Below, piece after piece: positions 42,564-50,254 of a stretch of 64,000 bases of DNA. The stretch spans positions 1 through 64,000 of the forward strand of contig DASZRK010000002.1 in the NCBI GenBank assembly GCA_035549195.1, in the 5' to 3' direction. Both the position numbers and the translations under genes were made by a program. Origin of the DNA: a bacterium. Its GTDB lineage: Bacteria > Oederibacteriota > Muellerivitia > Muellerivitales > Muellerivitaceae. The notes beneath the pieces were generated by a model, which worked only from the letters and a program-made list of their open reading frames with translations, was not told where the DNA came from and made no database searches. The number at the start of each line of letters is the position of its first letter. The stretch's first letter is position 1.

Positions 42564-42915
42564 GAGATTTCTCCAAGAGGACCGGAACGGAACATCGGAT
42601 GGGAACATGGAAGGCCTTTCGAAAAAGGATGGGTAAATCCTACGGGCGGGATTTTCACAACACAAGATGGCCTGGATCTTTTAGCCGATCCTTAACACCG
42701 CCCTCCCCGGCGTCCCCCTTCAGCCGCGGATGGACGATCCAACCCTTCCCTCAAGCTCCCATCCAGTCCTCCCTTCCCACCTAAAGGGCGGGATGGACCG
42801 GAAAGGGCCTGGTTGCGGGGGAAATGGGACATCGAACTTTTCGTACCGCCGGAACGTCTCATAGGGGAAGGACCAGGGGTCTTCCCCCTGAACGTTCAAT
42901 TCCTGGAGGAACATC
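42564..42915. other. Intergenic region with hairpin
   Basis: 352 bases between divergent genes. A hairpin (GGGGAAG...CTTCCCC, 42862-42886) lies 30 bases before the gene at 42916, without a T-run. No gene is supported; a short plus-strand frame here has no ribosome binding site. Confidence 0.4.
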
Positions 42916-43587
42916 ATGGATCGAGTGAAACGTATCGTTGGGCTCGTCGGCCTGGCCATCGGGATCCCGGTAGCGGCAATGGCGCAGGTCCAAATGGGGG
43001 TCTCGGCCGGCCCCAACGGTAACGCCTTCTACCTGGCCATCGGCAGCTATTATCAAGCGCCCCAGGAACAGGTGGCAGTCTGCCAGCAGCGGCACATCCC
43101 CGACGAGGAAATGCCCGTGGTCTTCTTCATCGCCAAGCGCGCCCATGTGGCCCCCAGCGTGGTTGTGGACCTTCGCGCGGGCGGCGCCTCCTGGGTGGAC
43201 ATCCTGGGCCGTTACCGCTTGAACCCCCGGATCTTCTACGTGAAATTGAACGGTTCCGTGGTCGGCACTCCCTACGCCCACTACTACGATTTCTACCGTC
43301 ACCGTGGCCATGTGGCCCTGGTGGACGCGGACATCGTGAACATGGTGAACCTGCGTTTCGCCTCCGAGTACTACCACCGCCCGGCGGAGGAAGTGGTCAA
43401 ACTGCGGGGCCAATACCGTGACTACCGGGCCCTGCACGAGCATTACCGGCCCGCCCCCCACCCCGGCCCCAAAATGCGTCATGACCGCCGCGAGGACCGT
43501 CGCGAAGACCGCCGGGACAAGCGGGACGACCGTCATGACGACCACCGCGACTGGAAGGACGACCATCACGACGATCACCGTCCCTAA
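42916..43587 (+). CDS. Exported protein with His/Asp/Arg-rich tail
   Basis: 223 residues; GGAGGA precedes the ATG. Signal peptide (RIVGLVGLAIGIPVAAMA). The folded part includes YQAPQEQVAVCQQRHIPDEE and VVVDLRAGGASWVDILGRYR, reminiscent of small periplasmic proteins with a helix-rich fold. The last 45 residues are almost only His, Asp, Arg and Lys (RREDRREDRRDKRDDRHDDH), with about ten His. Such tails bind metal ions in some periplasmic proteins, or bind nucleic acid or acidic polymers. I recognise no family. A strong terminator follows 24 bases after the stop. Confidence 0.78.
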   Translation: MDRVKRIVGLVGLAIGIPVAAMAQVQMGVSAGPNGNAFYLAIGSYYQAPQEQVAVCQQRHIPDEEMPVVFFIAKRAHVAPSVVVDLRAGGASWVDILGRYRLNPRIFYVKLNGSVVGTPYAHYYDFYRHRGHVALVDADIVNMVNLRFASEYYHRPAEEVVKLRGQYRDYRALHEHYRPAPHPGPKMRHDRREDRREDRRDKRDDRHDDHRDWKDDHHDDHRP

Positions 43588-43610
43588 GGTTGCGCCGCAC
43601 CCTATTGACT

Positions 43611-43648
43611 AAAAAAGGCCTTGGTCATTGGACCAAGGCCTTTTGTTT
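43611..43648. terminator. Intrinsic terminator
   Basis: AAAAAAGGCCTTGGTC, CATTG-type loop, GACCAAGGCCTTTTGTTT. A 14-pair stem, ending the gene at 42916. Confidence 0.9.
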
Positions 43649-43720
43649 TATCGTATCCACTTGATCGGCCCAAGATCCGTCCGACGCCGGAACATCCCGT
43701 TAATATTCGGCCCATCCATC

Positions 43721-43749
43721 TTGTATTCACCGGTCCCTTTGACCAAAAT
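43721..43749 (+). promoter_or_regulatory. Candidate promoter for a leaderless lipoprotein mRNA
   Basis: TTGTAT (43721-43726), 17-base spacer, CAAAAT (43744-43749), then seven bases to the ATG at 43757. There is no Shine-Dalgarno. Spacing is that of a housekeeping sigma promoter with transcription starting at the initiation codon. Confidence 0.5.
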
Positions 43750-43756
43750 CCCTGCC

Positions 43757-44707
43757 ATGAAAACAAAATACCTGGCGGTCCTTGCCCTTCCGTTCCTTTC
43801 CCTTTTCTTCATCGGTTGTCCCGGGAATAATCCATCCTCCCCCGGAGAACCCACCAGCACCCCCACCATCACCGGGACACCGACCAACACGGCCACTTCC
43901 ACGCCCAACGTGACCCCGGTCGGGAGCAACGGCACCGCCTATTTGGAGGCGCTTTCCTATACCAACAGCCATCTCTACGGATGCGATTACACGGGCAATC
44001 TCTATCGCTTCACGGACAGCGGCAGCAGCATCTCCATTGATTACCAGACCGCCATGCCCTCGGGCTACTACGCCAGCCTGGCCACCACCATCGCCAGCGG
44101 CAACGTGACCCTTTTCATCGACGACTCGTCCAACAACGTCATCCGGGTCTATCGGGACACGGGCTCGGCCTTCGCGCCCGTGACTTCCTTCGGTTCCGGG
44201 ACCTATTTCGCCCCAAGGGGGATCGGATTGGACGGATCCGGGAACGTCTTCGTCTCCGATAACAACAACGGGGATAACCGGATCGTCCCTTACAGCTACG
44301 ACTTCTCCACCAACGTGGCCACCGCCGGCACCCCGGTCACCACAACGGGCATCGGGCTCCGCGGCCCCGGCTCCATCGAGTTCGATGGCGCCAACACTCT
44401 TTACGTCTGCGGGAACAACTCCCTGGCGACGGCCAAGATCTACTCGTTCTCGGACCCCTCCCTTTCGGCGGGGGTCTCCTTCGGCGGATCGGGGGGCTTG
44501 AGCGGGGGCTCGGACCAAGTCGCGGTGGATCCGGTCTCGGGCAAGATCTTCGTGATCGATTCCAGCGACATCAAGAAATTCGACACCAGCGGGAACCTGC
44601 TTTTTTCCTTCACGACCTCCAGCTCCGGCCTCGGCCTGGCCTTCGACGGCGCCGGCCATCTTTACATCGGTTGTGTCGCCGGGCTCATCAAGATCGATAC
44701 GCCCTGA
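43757..44707 (+). CDS. Lipoprotein with short Thr linker and NHL-like propeller
   Basis: 316 residues from the ATG at 43757. Lipoprotein signal MKTKYLAVLALPFLSLFFIG with Cys next, then a brief Thr linker (TSTPTITGTPTNTATSTPN). The rest forms repeats like a beta-propeller: LYGCDYTGNLYRFTDSGSS, PRGIGLDGSGNVFVSDNNNG, QVAVDPVSGKIFVIDSSDIK, GLAFDGAGHLYIGCVAGLI. The spacing (G-I-x-x-D-G-x-G-N-x-F-V-x-D) is that of NHL/SMP-30-type propellers. Probably a surface-exposed binding protein. No ribosome binding site is seen; a promoter ends seven bases before the start. It is similar in plan to the protein at 48492. Confidence 0.8.
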   Translation: MKTKYLAVLALPFLSLFFIGCPGNNPSSPGEPTSTPTITGTPTNTATSTPNVTPVGSNGTAYLEALSYTNSHLYGCDYTGNLYRFTDSGSSISIDYQTAMPSGYYASLATTIASGNVTLFIDDSSNNVIRVYRDTGSAFAPVTSFGSGTYFAPRGIGLDGSGNVFVSDNNNGDNRIVPYSYDFSTNVATAGTPVTTTGIGLRGPGSIEFDGANTLYVCGNNSLATAKIYSFSDPSLSAGVSFGGSGGLSGGSDQVAVDPVSGKIFVIDSSDIKKFDTSGNLLFSFTTSSSGLGLAFDGAGHLYIGCVAGLIKIDTP

Positions 44708-45020
44708 CCTTTACCGCCGTTGGCCGGGCCGTACCGATGCCTCGGTCCCAATCCCCTGGATCGGTTTTTATTTCCCAGGCCATCCATGAATGATCACCTG
44801 TTCCGTCGACCGGCGCCCACCCCGGCTAAAAACATTTCCCGCCGTGGAACTTGAAATGATTTTTTGCCGCCTATTTGTCCGACAAAGAACGTTCCCATAG
44901 TTTTTTCCATCCCTCTTCGAAATTCCCCGTTAAAAGTCCCGGCGGTCATGGTTTTTTTCTACGCGAGGACCGCATAGTCCATCCATGAAATCGAAAACGA
45001 GGATCAACGAGGGGGGAACG
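44708..45020. other. Intergenic region with a palindrome
   Basis: 313 bases with no gene. TTTGTC-C-GACAAA (44874-44886) is a perfect odd palindrome and may be an operator. CATAGT at 44973-44978 lies six bases before an in-frame ATG at 44985. Confidence 0.4.
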
Positions 45021-45470
45021 ATGAAGAACGGATGGATCGAGAAGCATGAACAGCAACGTATTTCCGCCACCCTGAAGGCCCAATTCCGGCGGCTGGACCC
45101 GTCGGAGGCCCGGGACCTGCAAACCCAGGCCTCCTACCGGCAGACCGGCCTGAAACAATTGGCCCAGCTTTCCAGGGATTCGACCCTGCACCGGGCCATC
45201 ACCCGGGACCTGTTCCAGAGCCGCCTTTTCCTGGTGGGTCAAAACCCCTTATCGGCGGGAGAAAGGCTGGAGATCCTGCTCCAGCTTCCCCAATACCGGC
45301 TCCCCCTGGGCCTCCTGGCCGAAGTGGCCGGCGTGAAGACCTCGACCGAAATGGGCAACACGCTTTTCCATGGGGCCCTGCAGGTCTTGGCCATCCACAA
45401 GGACGATGTGGACCGCCTGTCCCGTCACTCCCTCCAACAGCATTCGGCCCGGCCCTGGGGCCGGACATAA
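45021..45470 (+). CDS. PilZ-like protein, degenerate, or unknown
   Basis: 149 residues from the ATG at 45021, preceded by GAGGGGGG; an in-frame ATG at 44985 is the alternative and has a -10-like box six bases upstream. Residues 60-130 (FQSRLFLVGQNPLSAGERLE, ILLQLPQYRLPLGLLAEVAG) follow the second half of a PilZ domain, which has a 'pl..G..l.l.l.lp' core and ends with an acidic/helix region (LAIHKDDVDRLSRHSLQQ). The RxxxR and D/NxSxxG motifs that bind cyclic di-GMP are not apparent, so nucleotide binding is doubtful. N-terminal 55 residues are helical and basic. Function unknown. Confidence 0.6.
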   Translation: MKNGWIEKHEQQRISATLKAQFRRLDPSEARDLQTQASYRQTGLKQLAQLSRDSTLHRAITRDLFQSRLFLVGQNPLSAGERLEILLQLPQYRLPLGLLAEVAGVKTSTEMGNTLFHGALQVLAIHKDDVDRLSRHSLQQHSARPWGRT

Positions 45471-45500
45471 AAAAAGCCCCGGTCGTTGGGACCAGGGCCT
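45469..45500 (-). terminator. Intrinsic terminator
   Basis: Minus strand: GCCC-T-GGTC, loop CCAAC, GACCGGGGC, then a T7 run. It ends the zinc-ribbon gene at 45532 and touches the end of the convergent gene at 45470. Confidence 0.75.
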
Positions 45501-45531
45501 GGGGATCAGGGGACTTCGGGTCGGCCGGGCG

Positions 45532-45837
45532 TTACTTCTTGGCCGAGGCCACCGCGGCCGTTATCGGCACCGTCTCGGGGATCGTCCAACGCTGGAGATC
45601 ATAGATCCCGTTGGCCGAGAGCTTGGCCAGGAACCGGGGGAAACGCAATTCGACCATCCGGACCCGGACGATCTCGTGCATTTGTTCGGCGGTCATCTTG
45701 GGTTCGGTGAAGGAACCCAGCCGGTAGCAACGACGGCAATAGAGCTCCGAGGGGGAGCCGTCGCTTTCGCTTCCGTGGTCGTAATCGATCAGGAGGGGGG
45801 CGGCGCAACTTTGGCAGACGGTCTTGGGGCGTTTCAC
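45532..45837 (-). CDS. Putative zinc-ribbon protein
   Basis: 101 residues. Residues 1-50 are a zinc ribbon of the 'CQSC..P' type: VCQSCAAPLLIDYDHG, then SELYCRRCYRLGSFTEP, giving two CxxC pairs. After it comes the short helical region TAEQMHEIVRVRMVEL typical of that family (F.eP.mT.eqM...). Such proteins are small cytoplasmic metal-binding proteins of unknown role. The last 30 residues are specific to this protein. A terminator follows directly. The same transcript could continue to nothing else, so it is likely monocistronic. Confidence 0.85.
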   Translation of the reverse strand: MKRPKTVCQSCAAPLLIDYDHGSESDGSPSELYCRRCYRLGSFTEPKMTAEQMHEIVRVRMVELRFPRFLAKLSANGIYDLQRWTIPETVPITAAVASAKK

Positions 45838-45996
45838 GGCGGGCTTCCTTTCGGGACGTATCCGTCGGAAGGTCCCGCGAAGGGGCCGCTGCAGGGGTAG
45901 GTCTTACTTCAACTATAGTCCCGAACGCCCGGGAAAAGGGTTTTATATGGGGGGAATCACGGCGTGACGGTTAACCCGGACGAATGACCTTCCAAT

Positions 45997-46028
45997 AAAA
46001 AAGCCCCGGCGTTTCCGCGAGGGCTTTT
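45997..46028 (-). terminator. Intrinsic terminator
   Basis: Minus strand: AAAAGCCC, loop with an inner CGCGG...CCGGG pairing, GGGCTTTTTTA. It lies 33 bases past the stop of the micro-ORF at 46061, matching the layout at 34504. Confidence 0.75.
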
Positions 46029-46060
46029 GTTCGGACCACAAATTTCTCAAGTGCTTGTGG

Positions 46061-46108
46061 TTAGCGCTTCTTTTTCTTCGCTGTTTTCTTTGCTTTCTTC
46101 TTCGCCAT
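46061..46108 (-). CDS. Lysine-rich micropeptide, 15 residues
   Basis: A complete ORF: MAKKKAKKTAKKKKR, TAA. The Shine-Dalgarno GGAAGGAGG lies eight bases before the ATG. A terminator follows the stop. It is a paralogue in plan and sequence of the ORF at 34593: both start MAKKK, end KKKKR, and consist of Lys, Ala, Thr and one Arg. Codons mix AAG and AAA rather than repeating a simple unit. It lies 200 bases from a DUF3795 gene and is not obviously part of any operon. Role unknown; a nucleic-acid- or membrane-binding peptide is the simplest guess. Confidence 0.6.
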   Translation of the reverse strand: MAKKKAKKTAKKKKR

Positions 46109-46308
46109 GGAAGGGCCTCCTTCCGATTCGACATGCCAACATCCTAACACGCCATTCCCCCGGGGCCCGTTCCATCTTCCCTGTCGCCGGCGGACGCGAA
46201 GATTGTCCTTGCAATCCACCGGAAGGGAGCGGCGGGAATCGGACCGCCCCAGATCCTCTCGCGACGGCCCCCGGCCTCTTTTTTCCTTTTAAGTTTTAGT
46301 GGGGACCC

Positions 46309-46659
46309 TCAAGACCGAGGCATGGTCCGGCGACGCCGTTCCGCCATCTCCTCGGCAAAGACCTTCGGACCCACCCGCTTGATCTCCGCCACACAGGCCG
46401 CACGGTTCGAGTTGAGGACAAAACCCATGACCTTTGAGATGAAATTATTGAATTTCTTGCATTGCGCCGGGTCCGGGTAACGCGCGCATTCCGCACAGGT
46501 ACGGATCCCGCTCGCCTCCACGCATTTTTTGACCGCACACCATCCGTTCTTCCGGCTCTTCCGACAACCCTCGCACTTCCCATTCAAATAAGAGGGACAG
46601 GCCCCGCAATAGAGGCCGCAACAGGCCACCAGGGCCGGCTCGGCGACGATGGAACGCAT
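46309..46659 (-). CDS. DUF3795 protein
   Basis: 116 residues from the ATG at 46659 with GGGAGG upstream. It is Cys-rich and matches DUF3795: LVACCGLYCGACPSYLNG, KCEGCRKSRKNGWCAVKKC, IRTCAECARYPDPAQCKKF. At least ten Cys suggest binding of zinc or an iron-sulfur cluster. The function of the family is unknown; many members sit in anaerobes and in uncultured lineages. No signal peptide. The 200 bases between it and the micro-ORF at 46061 contain no other gene. Confidence 0.88.
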   Translation of the reverse strand: MRSIVAEPALVACCGLYCGACPSYLNGKCEGCRKSRKNGWCAVKKCVEASGIRTCAECARYPDPAQCKKFNNFISKVMGFVLNSNRAACVAEIKRVGPKVFAEEMAERRRRTMPRS

Positions 46660-46798
46660 GAAGATCCTCCCCAAAGAACCTATGGGCCTCATCCTAGGAG
46701 CGTTCGAGAAGTTTCTTTATGATCTGTGTTAGCCGGTTCCCCGCCCTTTCGGCCGCCAATCTCCCGCCAAAAGGGCGCAAGAGGACCCGATCCCAGGG

Positions 46799-47815
46799 TC
46801 ACCCCACCTTCAACACCACCCGAAAGCGCGCCTTGCCGCTCATCATGCGGTCATAGGCTTCCTGCGCCTTTTCCAAGGGATAGACCTCGTTCATGGACTT
46901 CACCCCGGTCATCTCGCTGAAACGCAGTGTGTCCTCCGAATCAATGGAAGAGCCGCTGGGCCAACCCAAGATGTGTTGTTTTCGCATGAGCAGGGGGAGC
47001 ATGTTCACCTGGATGGGTTTGAAATCCACGCCCAAGAGCACGAAACGGCCCTGGAAGCCGAGCCCGCCGATGGTGGCCGACATGGCGTCGGCGTTGGTGA
47101 CGGTGGAAAGGATGGTCTTGGCCCCGCCCAGGGCCTGAAGGGCCTTGGCCGGGTCTTCCTTCGTGCTGTCGATGTAGTGGTGGGCGCCCAACTTCTTGGC
47201 CAGCTCGGCCTTGTCGGCGCCCCGGGCGATGGAGACCACCCGGTAGCCCATCTTGGCGGCGAACTGCACCCCCAGGTGACCCAAGCCACCCAGCCCCAGA
47301 ACGGCCACCGTATCCCCCGCCAAGGCCCCGCTATGGCGAAGCGAATTGAAGGTGGTGAGCCCAGCGCAAAGGAGCGGCGCCGCGTCCACGCCATCGAGGC
47401 TTTCCGGCATCGCGGCCAACGATTGGGTGGAAGTGATCATATATTCCTGGTAACCGCCGTCGTAGGTGATCCCGGGGATGGAGCCCTTCTCACAGCTCAC
47501 GAACTCGCCCTTGCGACAGGGTTCGCATTCACCGCAGTGGCCGCCGTACCAACCCACCCCGACCCGCTGTCCCACCTTCCACTTGTCCACGCCGGCGCCG
47601 ACCGCGTCGATCAGGCCGACCACCTCATGGCCCGGCACCGCCGGGAACCGCCCCGCCATGGCCCCGCTCACCGCCAAGGAATCGCTGTGGCAGATGCCGC
47701 AGGCCTGCACCTTGATCCGCACCTGGCGGGGTCCCGGTTCCGGGATGGGCCTTGTCACCAACTCGAATGGACCGTTCGCCTTGCTGACCTGCATGACCTT
47801 CATGGTTCCCGCCAT
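46799..47815 (-). CDS. Zinc-dependent alcohol dehydrogenase
   Basis: 338 residues; its ribosome binding site, AGGAGGTGATCC, is nearly the full anti-SD complement. MDR superfamily: catalytic zinc ligands in ACGICHSD and PAVPGHEVVG, structural zinc Cys residues in GHCGECEPCRKGEFVSC, and the Rossmann motif VAVLGLGGLGHLGVQ. It resembles alcohol dehydrogenases of the AdhA/YahK type, which reduce aldehydes with NAD(P)H. The gene is divergent from an HxlR regulator 240 bases away, a common arrangement for aldehyde or electrophile detoxification, so regulation by that protein is likely. Cytoplasmic. Confidence 0.93.
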   Translation of the reverse strand: MAGTMKVMQVSKANGPFELVTRPIPEPGPRQVRIKVQACGICHSDSLAVSGAMAGRFPAVPGHEVVGLIDAVGAGVDKWKVGQRVGVGWYGGHCGECEPCRKGEFVSCEKGSIPGITYDGGYQEYMITSTQSLAAMPESLDGVDAAPLLCAGLTTFNSLRHSGALAGDTVAVLGLGGLGHLGVQFAAKMGYRVVSIARGADKAELAKKLGAHHYIDSTKEDPAKALQALGGAKTILSTVTNADAMSATIGGLGFQGRFVLLGVDFKPIQVNMLPLLMRKQHILGWPSGSSIDSEDTLRFSEMTGVKSMNEVYPLEKAQEAYDRMMSGKARFRVVLKVG

Positions 47816-47840
47816 GGATCACCTCCTGAAATTTGGATCG

Positions 47841-47897
47841 CTGTCATCGCGAGGAGTGCTCCCCGAATAGGGGAGCGGTCACGACGTGGCGACCCCA
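47841..47897. repeat. GCGAGGAG-type dispersed repeat
   Basis: TGTCATCGCGAGGAGTG, then the hairpin GCTCCCC-GAATA-GGGGAGC (47858-47876), then GTCACGACGTGGCGACC. I recall the pattern 'TCATTGCGAGGAG...GACG.GGCGATC' as a widespread intergenic repeat in many bacteria. It lies between the alcohol dehydrogenase and HxlR genes. At 48010-48025 GGCACC-CCCA-GGTGCC is a separate palindrome and a candidate HxlR operator. Confidence 0.55.
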
Positions 47898-48058
47898 GTT
47901 CAAATACGCCTCTTCCCAGCAATGACCGCATTTTCCTTACTTGTGGACGCTTGAATCCTTGAACCAGCCGGAACAAGAATAGGCCCGCCGCCTGAAAAAT
48001 AGAAAGAAGGCACCCCCAGGTGCCTCCACCACCCCGAAGTACCTCTGGAGGTTTCGAA

Positions 48059-48457
48059 ATGCCTTTATTGGAAGCGGAAAAAATGACGGATCACTCGAAG
48101 AAGGTCCGCATGGTCCGGGAGGTCCTGGATCAGGTCGCGACCAAATGGACCCTGATGGTGTTGGATGTGCTGGAGGGCGCCGGCGATGTCCGCCAGTCCA
48201 AACTTTTAAAGGCGATCCCGGGCATCAGCCAGAAGATGCTCACCCAGACCCTGCGGCAGTTGGAGCGCGACGGTCTCGTCACCCGCAAGGTCAAACCCAC
48301 CATCCCGCCCCAGGTCAGCTACAAGCTGACACCCCAAGGGGAATCCCTCAGCTACGCCACCTGCGCCATTTGGGAATGGGTGGAGAAGAACATCAAGTAC
48401 GTGGAAGATTCGCGAGCGGGATTCGATTCAAGGAAGAAGACCCCGGCCCTACCTTGA
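48059..48457 (+). CDS. HxlR-family transcriptional regulator
   Basis: 132 residues from the ATG at 48059, with CTGGAGG eight bases upstream; an ATG further back at 48020 is unsupported. Winged helix of the HxlR type: VATKWTLMVLDVLEGAGDVR, QSKLLKAIPGISQKMLTQTL, RQLERDGLVTRKVKPTIPPQ, VSYKLTPQGESL. HxlR regulators respond to aldehydes, quinones or disulfide stress, often through Cys; here Cys lies in YATCAIWEW near the end. It is divergent from the zinc alcohol dehydrogenase. A fragment of a second copy of its 3' end is found at 50117, beyond the next gene. The C-terminus (SRKKTPALP) differs from that of the fragment. Confidence 0.92.
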   Translation: MPLLEAEKMTDHSKKVRMVREVLDQVATKWTLMVLDVLEGAGDVRQSKLLKAIPGISQKMLTQTLRQLERDGLVTRKVKPTIPPQVSYKLTPQGESLSYATCAIWEWVEKNIKYVEDSRAGFDSRKKTPALP

Positions 48458-48491
48458 CCCAAGGCCCGAATTTCGATCCGGCCCGTTCCCT

Positions 48492-49970
48492 TCACTGTTT
48501 CTGGAATATCACCACACTGCCCTGCCCGCTGGAGACATAGAGGTTGTTGTAGGTGGCATCGAAGTCCAACCCCTCCGGATAGGTGAACCCGTTCGTATAG
48601 TGCGTCACGGCCGCGGCGGAAGGGTTGAACTCGGCCACGTACCCCGGGGAATAGGTGTCGAGCGTGAAAATATCGCCGGATCCGTCGAAGACCGACTCGC
48701 TGGCCGCCGGTACCCCGGGCAGGGTGACGCTCTGCTGGTAAACCCCGGCCTGATCGTACTTATAAATGACGCTGCCGACTTGGATGCAGAGGTTCCCCAG
48801 GTTGTCCCAGGACATATAGCTGCCGCCGAAGGCGGGCAGGGCCCCGGCCCCCGAATTGGCGAAGGTAGCGACCTGGGTGTAGGTGGGCGGTGCCCCGGGG
48901 GTGATGGACCAGGCGTAGCATTGGCTGTTCCCGCTATCCTCGGCATAGACCGTGGTCCCGGAGGAATTCACGGCCACCGCCGCGGCCCCGCCGTTGACGA
49001 CCGTGAAAAGGCTTCCGCCGAAGGAGGTCAGGTAGTTCCCGGATGCGTCGAAAACATCGATCTGGCCGGTCGTGCCGCTTCCCTTTTCACCGACATAGAT
49101 GTTCCCCGTGTTGGGGTCCGCGGCCACCTGCGAAGGTTGGGCGAAGGTGGAAGTTCCGTTGAAGGTCGTGATGGTCGTGACCGGCACCGACGAGGAATTC
49201 AAACCGGTGGCGGTCCACTGGGTCATTTTGTTGAAGGCCAGGACCCAAACATCGCCGCCGCTCACGCAGAGGCTGGTGATGCTTCCCACGGAGGAAAAGT
49301 CCCCGAAGGTCACCGCGGCCGCGTAGGTGGGCCCGATGGCCGGGGTGGAGGTCCCCGTTTCCGTGGGGGTGGAAGTGGCCGTGGCGGTGGCCGTGTCGGT
49401 GCCCGTGGACGTGGCCGAATCCGTCGGGGTGGCGCTGGGGCTGTCGGTGGCCGTCGAGGTGGCGGTGGACGTCGGGGTGACCGTGGGGGAAAGCGTATCG
49501 GTCGGCGTGTCCGTCGCCGTCGAGGTGGCGGTCGAAGTGGCGGTGGAGGTGGCGGTATAGCTGGGCGTGGGAGTGAAGGTGAAGGTCGGGGTCACGAGGA
49601 TCGTGACCGGGGTCCAGGTCGAGGTCGGGGTATCGGTGATGGTAAAGGTGGACGTCACGGTGGGGCTGGAAGTGGGACTGGAGGTGTCGGTGGCCGAACC
49701 CGTCGGGGTGAAGGTGGCGGTGGAGAAAATGGTCACCGGCGTCCAGGTGGAGGTCGGGGTATCGGTGACGGTCGGTGAAAAGGTGGAGGTCCCGGTGCTG
49801 GTGATCGTGGGGGTGGACGTGGCCGATCCGGTCGGGGTGAAGGTGGCCGTGACCAGTTCGATGATGGTCACGGGCGCGGGGGAGGTCGGCGAGCTGCCGC
49901 CGCAACCGGGCAGGTTCACGGCCACGAAACCCGCGAACAATAGGATAAGGGTGGTCTTCAGGAATCTCAT
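48492..49970 (-). CDS. Lipoprotein with long Thr-rich linker and propeller domain
   Basis: 492 residues. Signal peptide with lipobox NLPGC, then GGSSPTSPAPVTIIELV and a Thr-rich linker to about residue 215, in which a block of about 50 residues (FTPTGSATSTPT...DTPTSTWTPVTI) is repeated. The C-terminal 275 residues form NHL/propeller-like repeats: FAQPSQVAADPNTGNIYVGE, AVAVNSSGTTVYAEDSGNSQ, YPEGLDFDATYNNLYVSSGQ. Ends IFQKQ. Presumably anchored in the outer membrane and exposed. It is inserted, on the opposite strand, between the intact HxlR gene and a copy of the HxlR 3' end, which suggests this segment was rearranged. Confidence 0.82.
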   Translation of the reverse strand: MRFLKTTLILLFAGFVAVNLPGCGGSSPTSPAPVTIIELVTATFTPTGSATSTPTITSTGTSTFSPTVTDTPTSTWTPVTIFSTATFTPTGSATDTSSPTSSPTVTSTFTITDTPTSTWTPVTILVTPTFTFTPTPSYTATSTATSTATSTATDTPTDTLSPTVTPTSTATSTATDSPSATPTDSATSTGTDTATATATSTPTETGTSTPAIGPTYAAAVTFGDFSSVGSITSLCVSGGDVWVLAFNKMTQWTATGLNSSSVPVTTITTFNGTSTFAQPSQVAADPNTGNIYVGEKGSGTTGQIDVFDASGNYLTSFGGSLFTVVNGGAAAVAVNSSGTTVYAEDSGNSQCYAWSITPGAPPTYTQVATFANSGAGALPAFGGSYMSWDNLGNLCIQVGSVIYKYDQAGVYQQSVTLPGVPAASESVFDGSGDIFTLDTYSPGYVAEFNPSAAAVTHYTNGFTYPEGLDFDATYNNLYVSSGQGSVVIFQKQ

Positions 49971-50116
49971 GGGGCCTTCCCGCCGAAAGATGGGTGAAAT
50001 TATGCGAGAAACGGACGAAGTATCAAGGTCGGTAAATGAATATTAACGTGTGTTTTGCCAAGGAATCCTCTCGAATGGAGGGGGACCGGCTCCCGGCCGT
50101 TATCGCGCCGGACGCC

Positions 50117-50209
50117 TACGCCATCTGGGAATGGGTGGAGAAGAACATCAAGTACGTGGAAGATTCGCGGGCGGGATTCGATTCGATGAAGAAGAACTTG
50201 TCGGCCTAA
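50117..50209 (+). pseudogene. 3' fragment of an HxlR gene
   Basis: The frame reads YAIWEWVEKNIKYVEDSRAG, FDSMKKNLSA, stop TAA at 50207. It copies codons near the end of the HxlR gene at 48059 (YATCAIWEWVEKNIKYVEDS) with only a few base differences over about 75 bases, then diverges to a different end (NLSA in place of TPALP). No helix-turn-helix part precedes it; upstream sequence to 50041 is unrelated. It is a remnant of a duplicate or of the ancestral gene. Confidence 0.85.
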
Positions 50210-50254
50210 TGAAGTCGATACACGAACTACGGAAGAAAACCTTATTCTTCCGCT

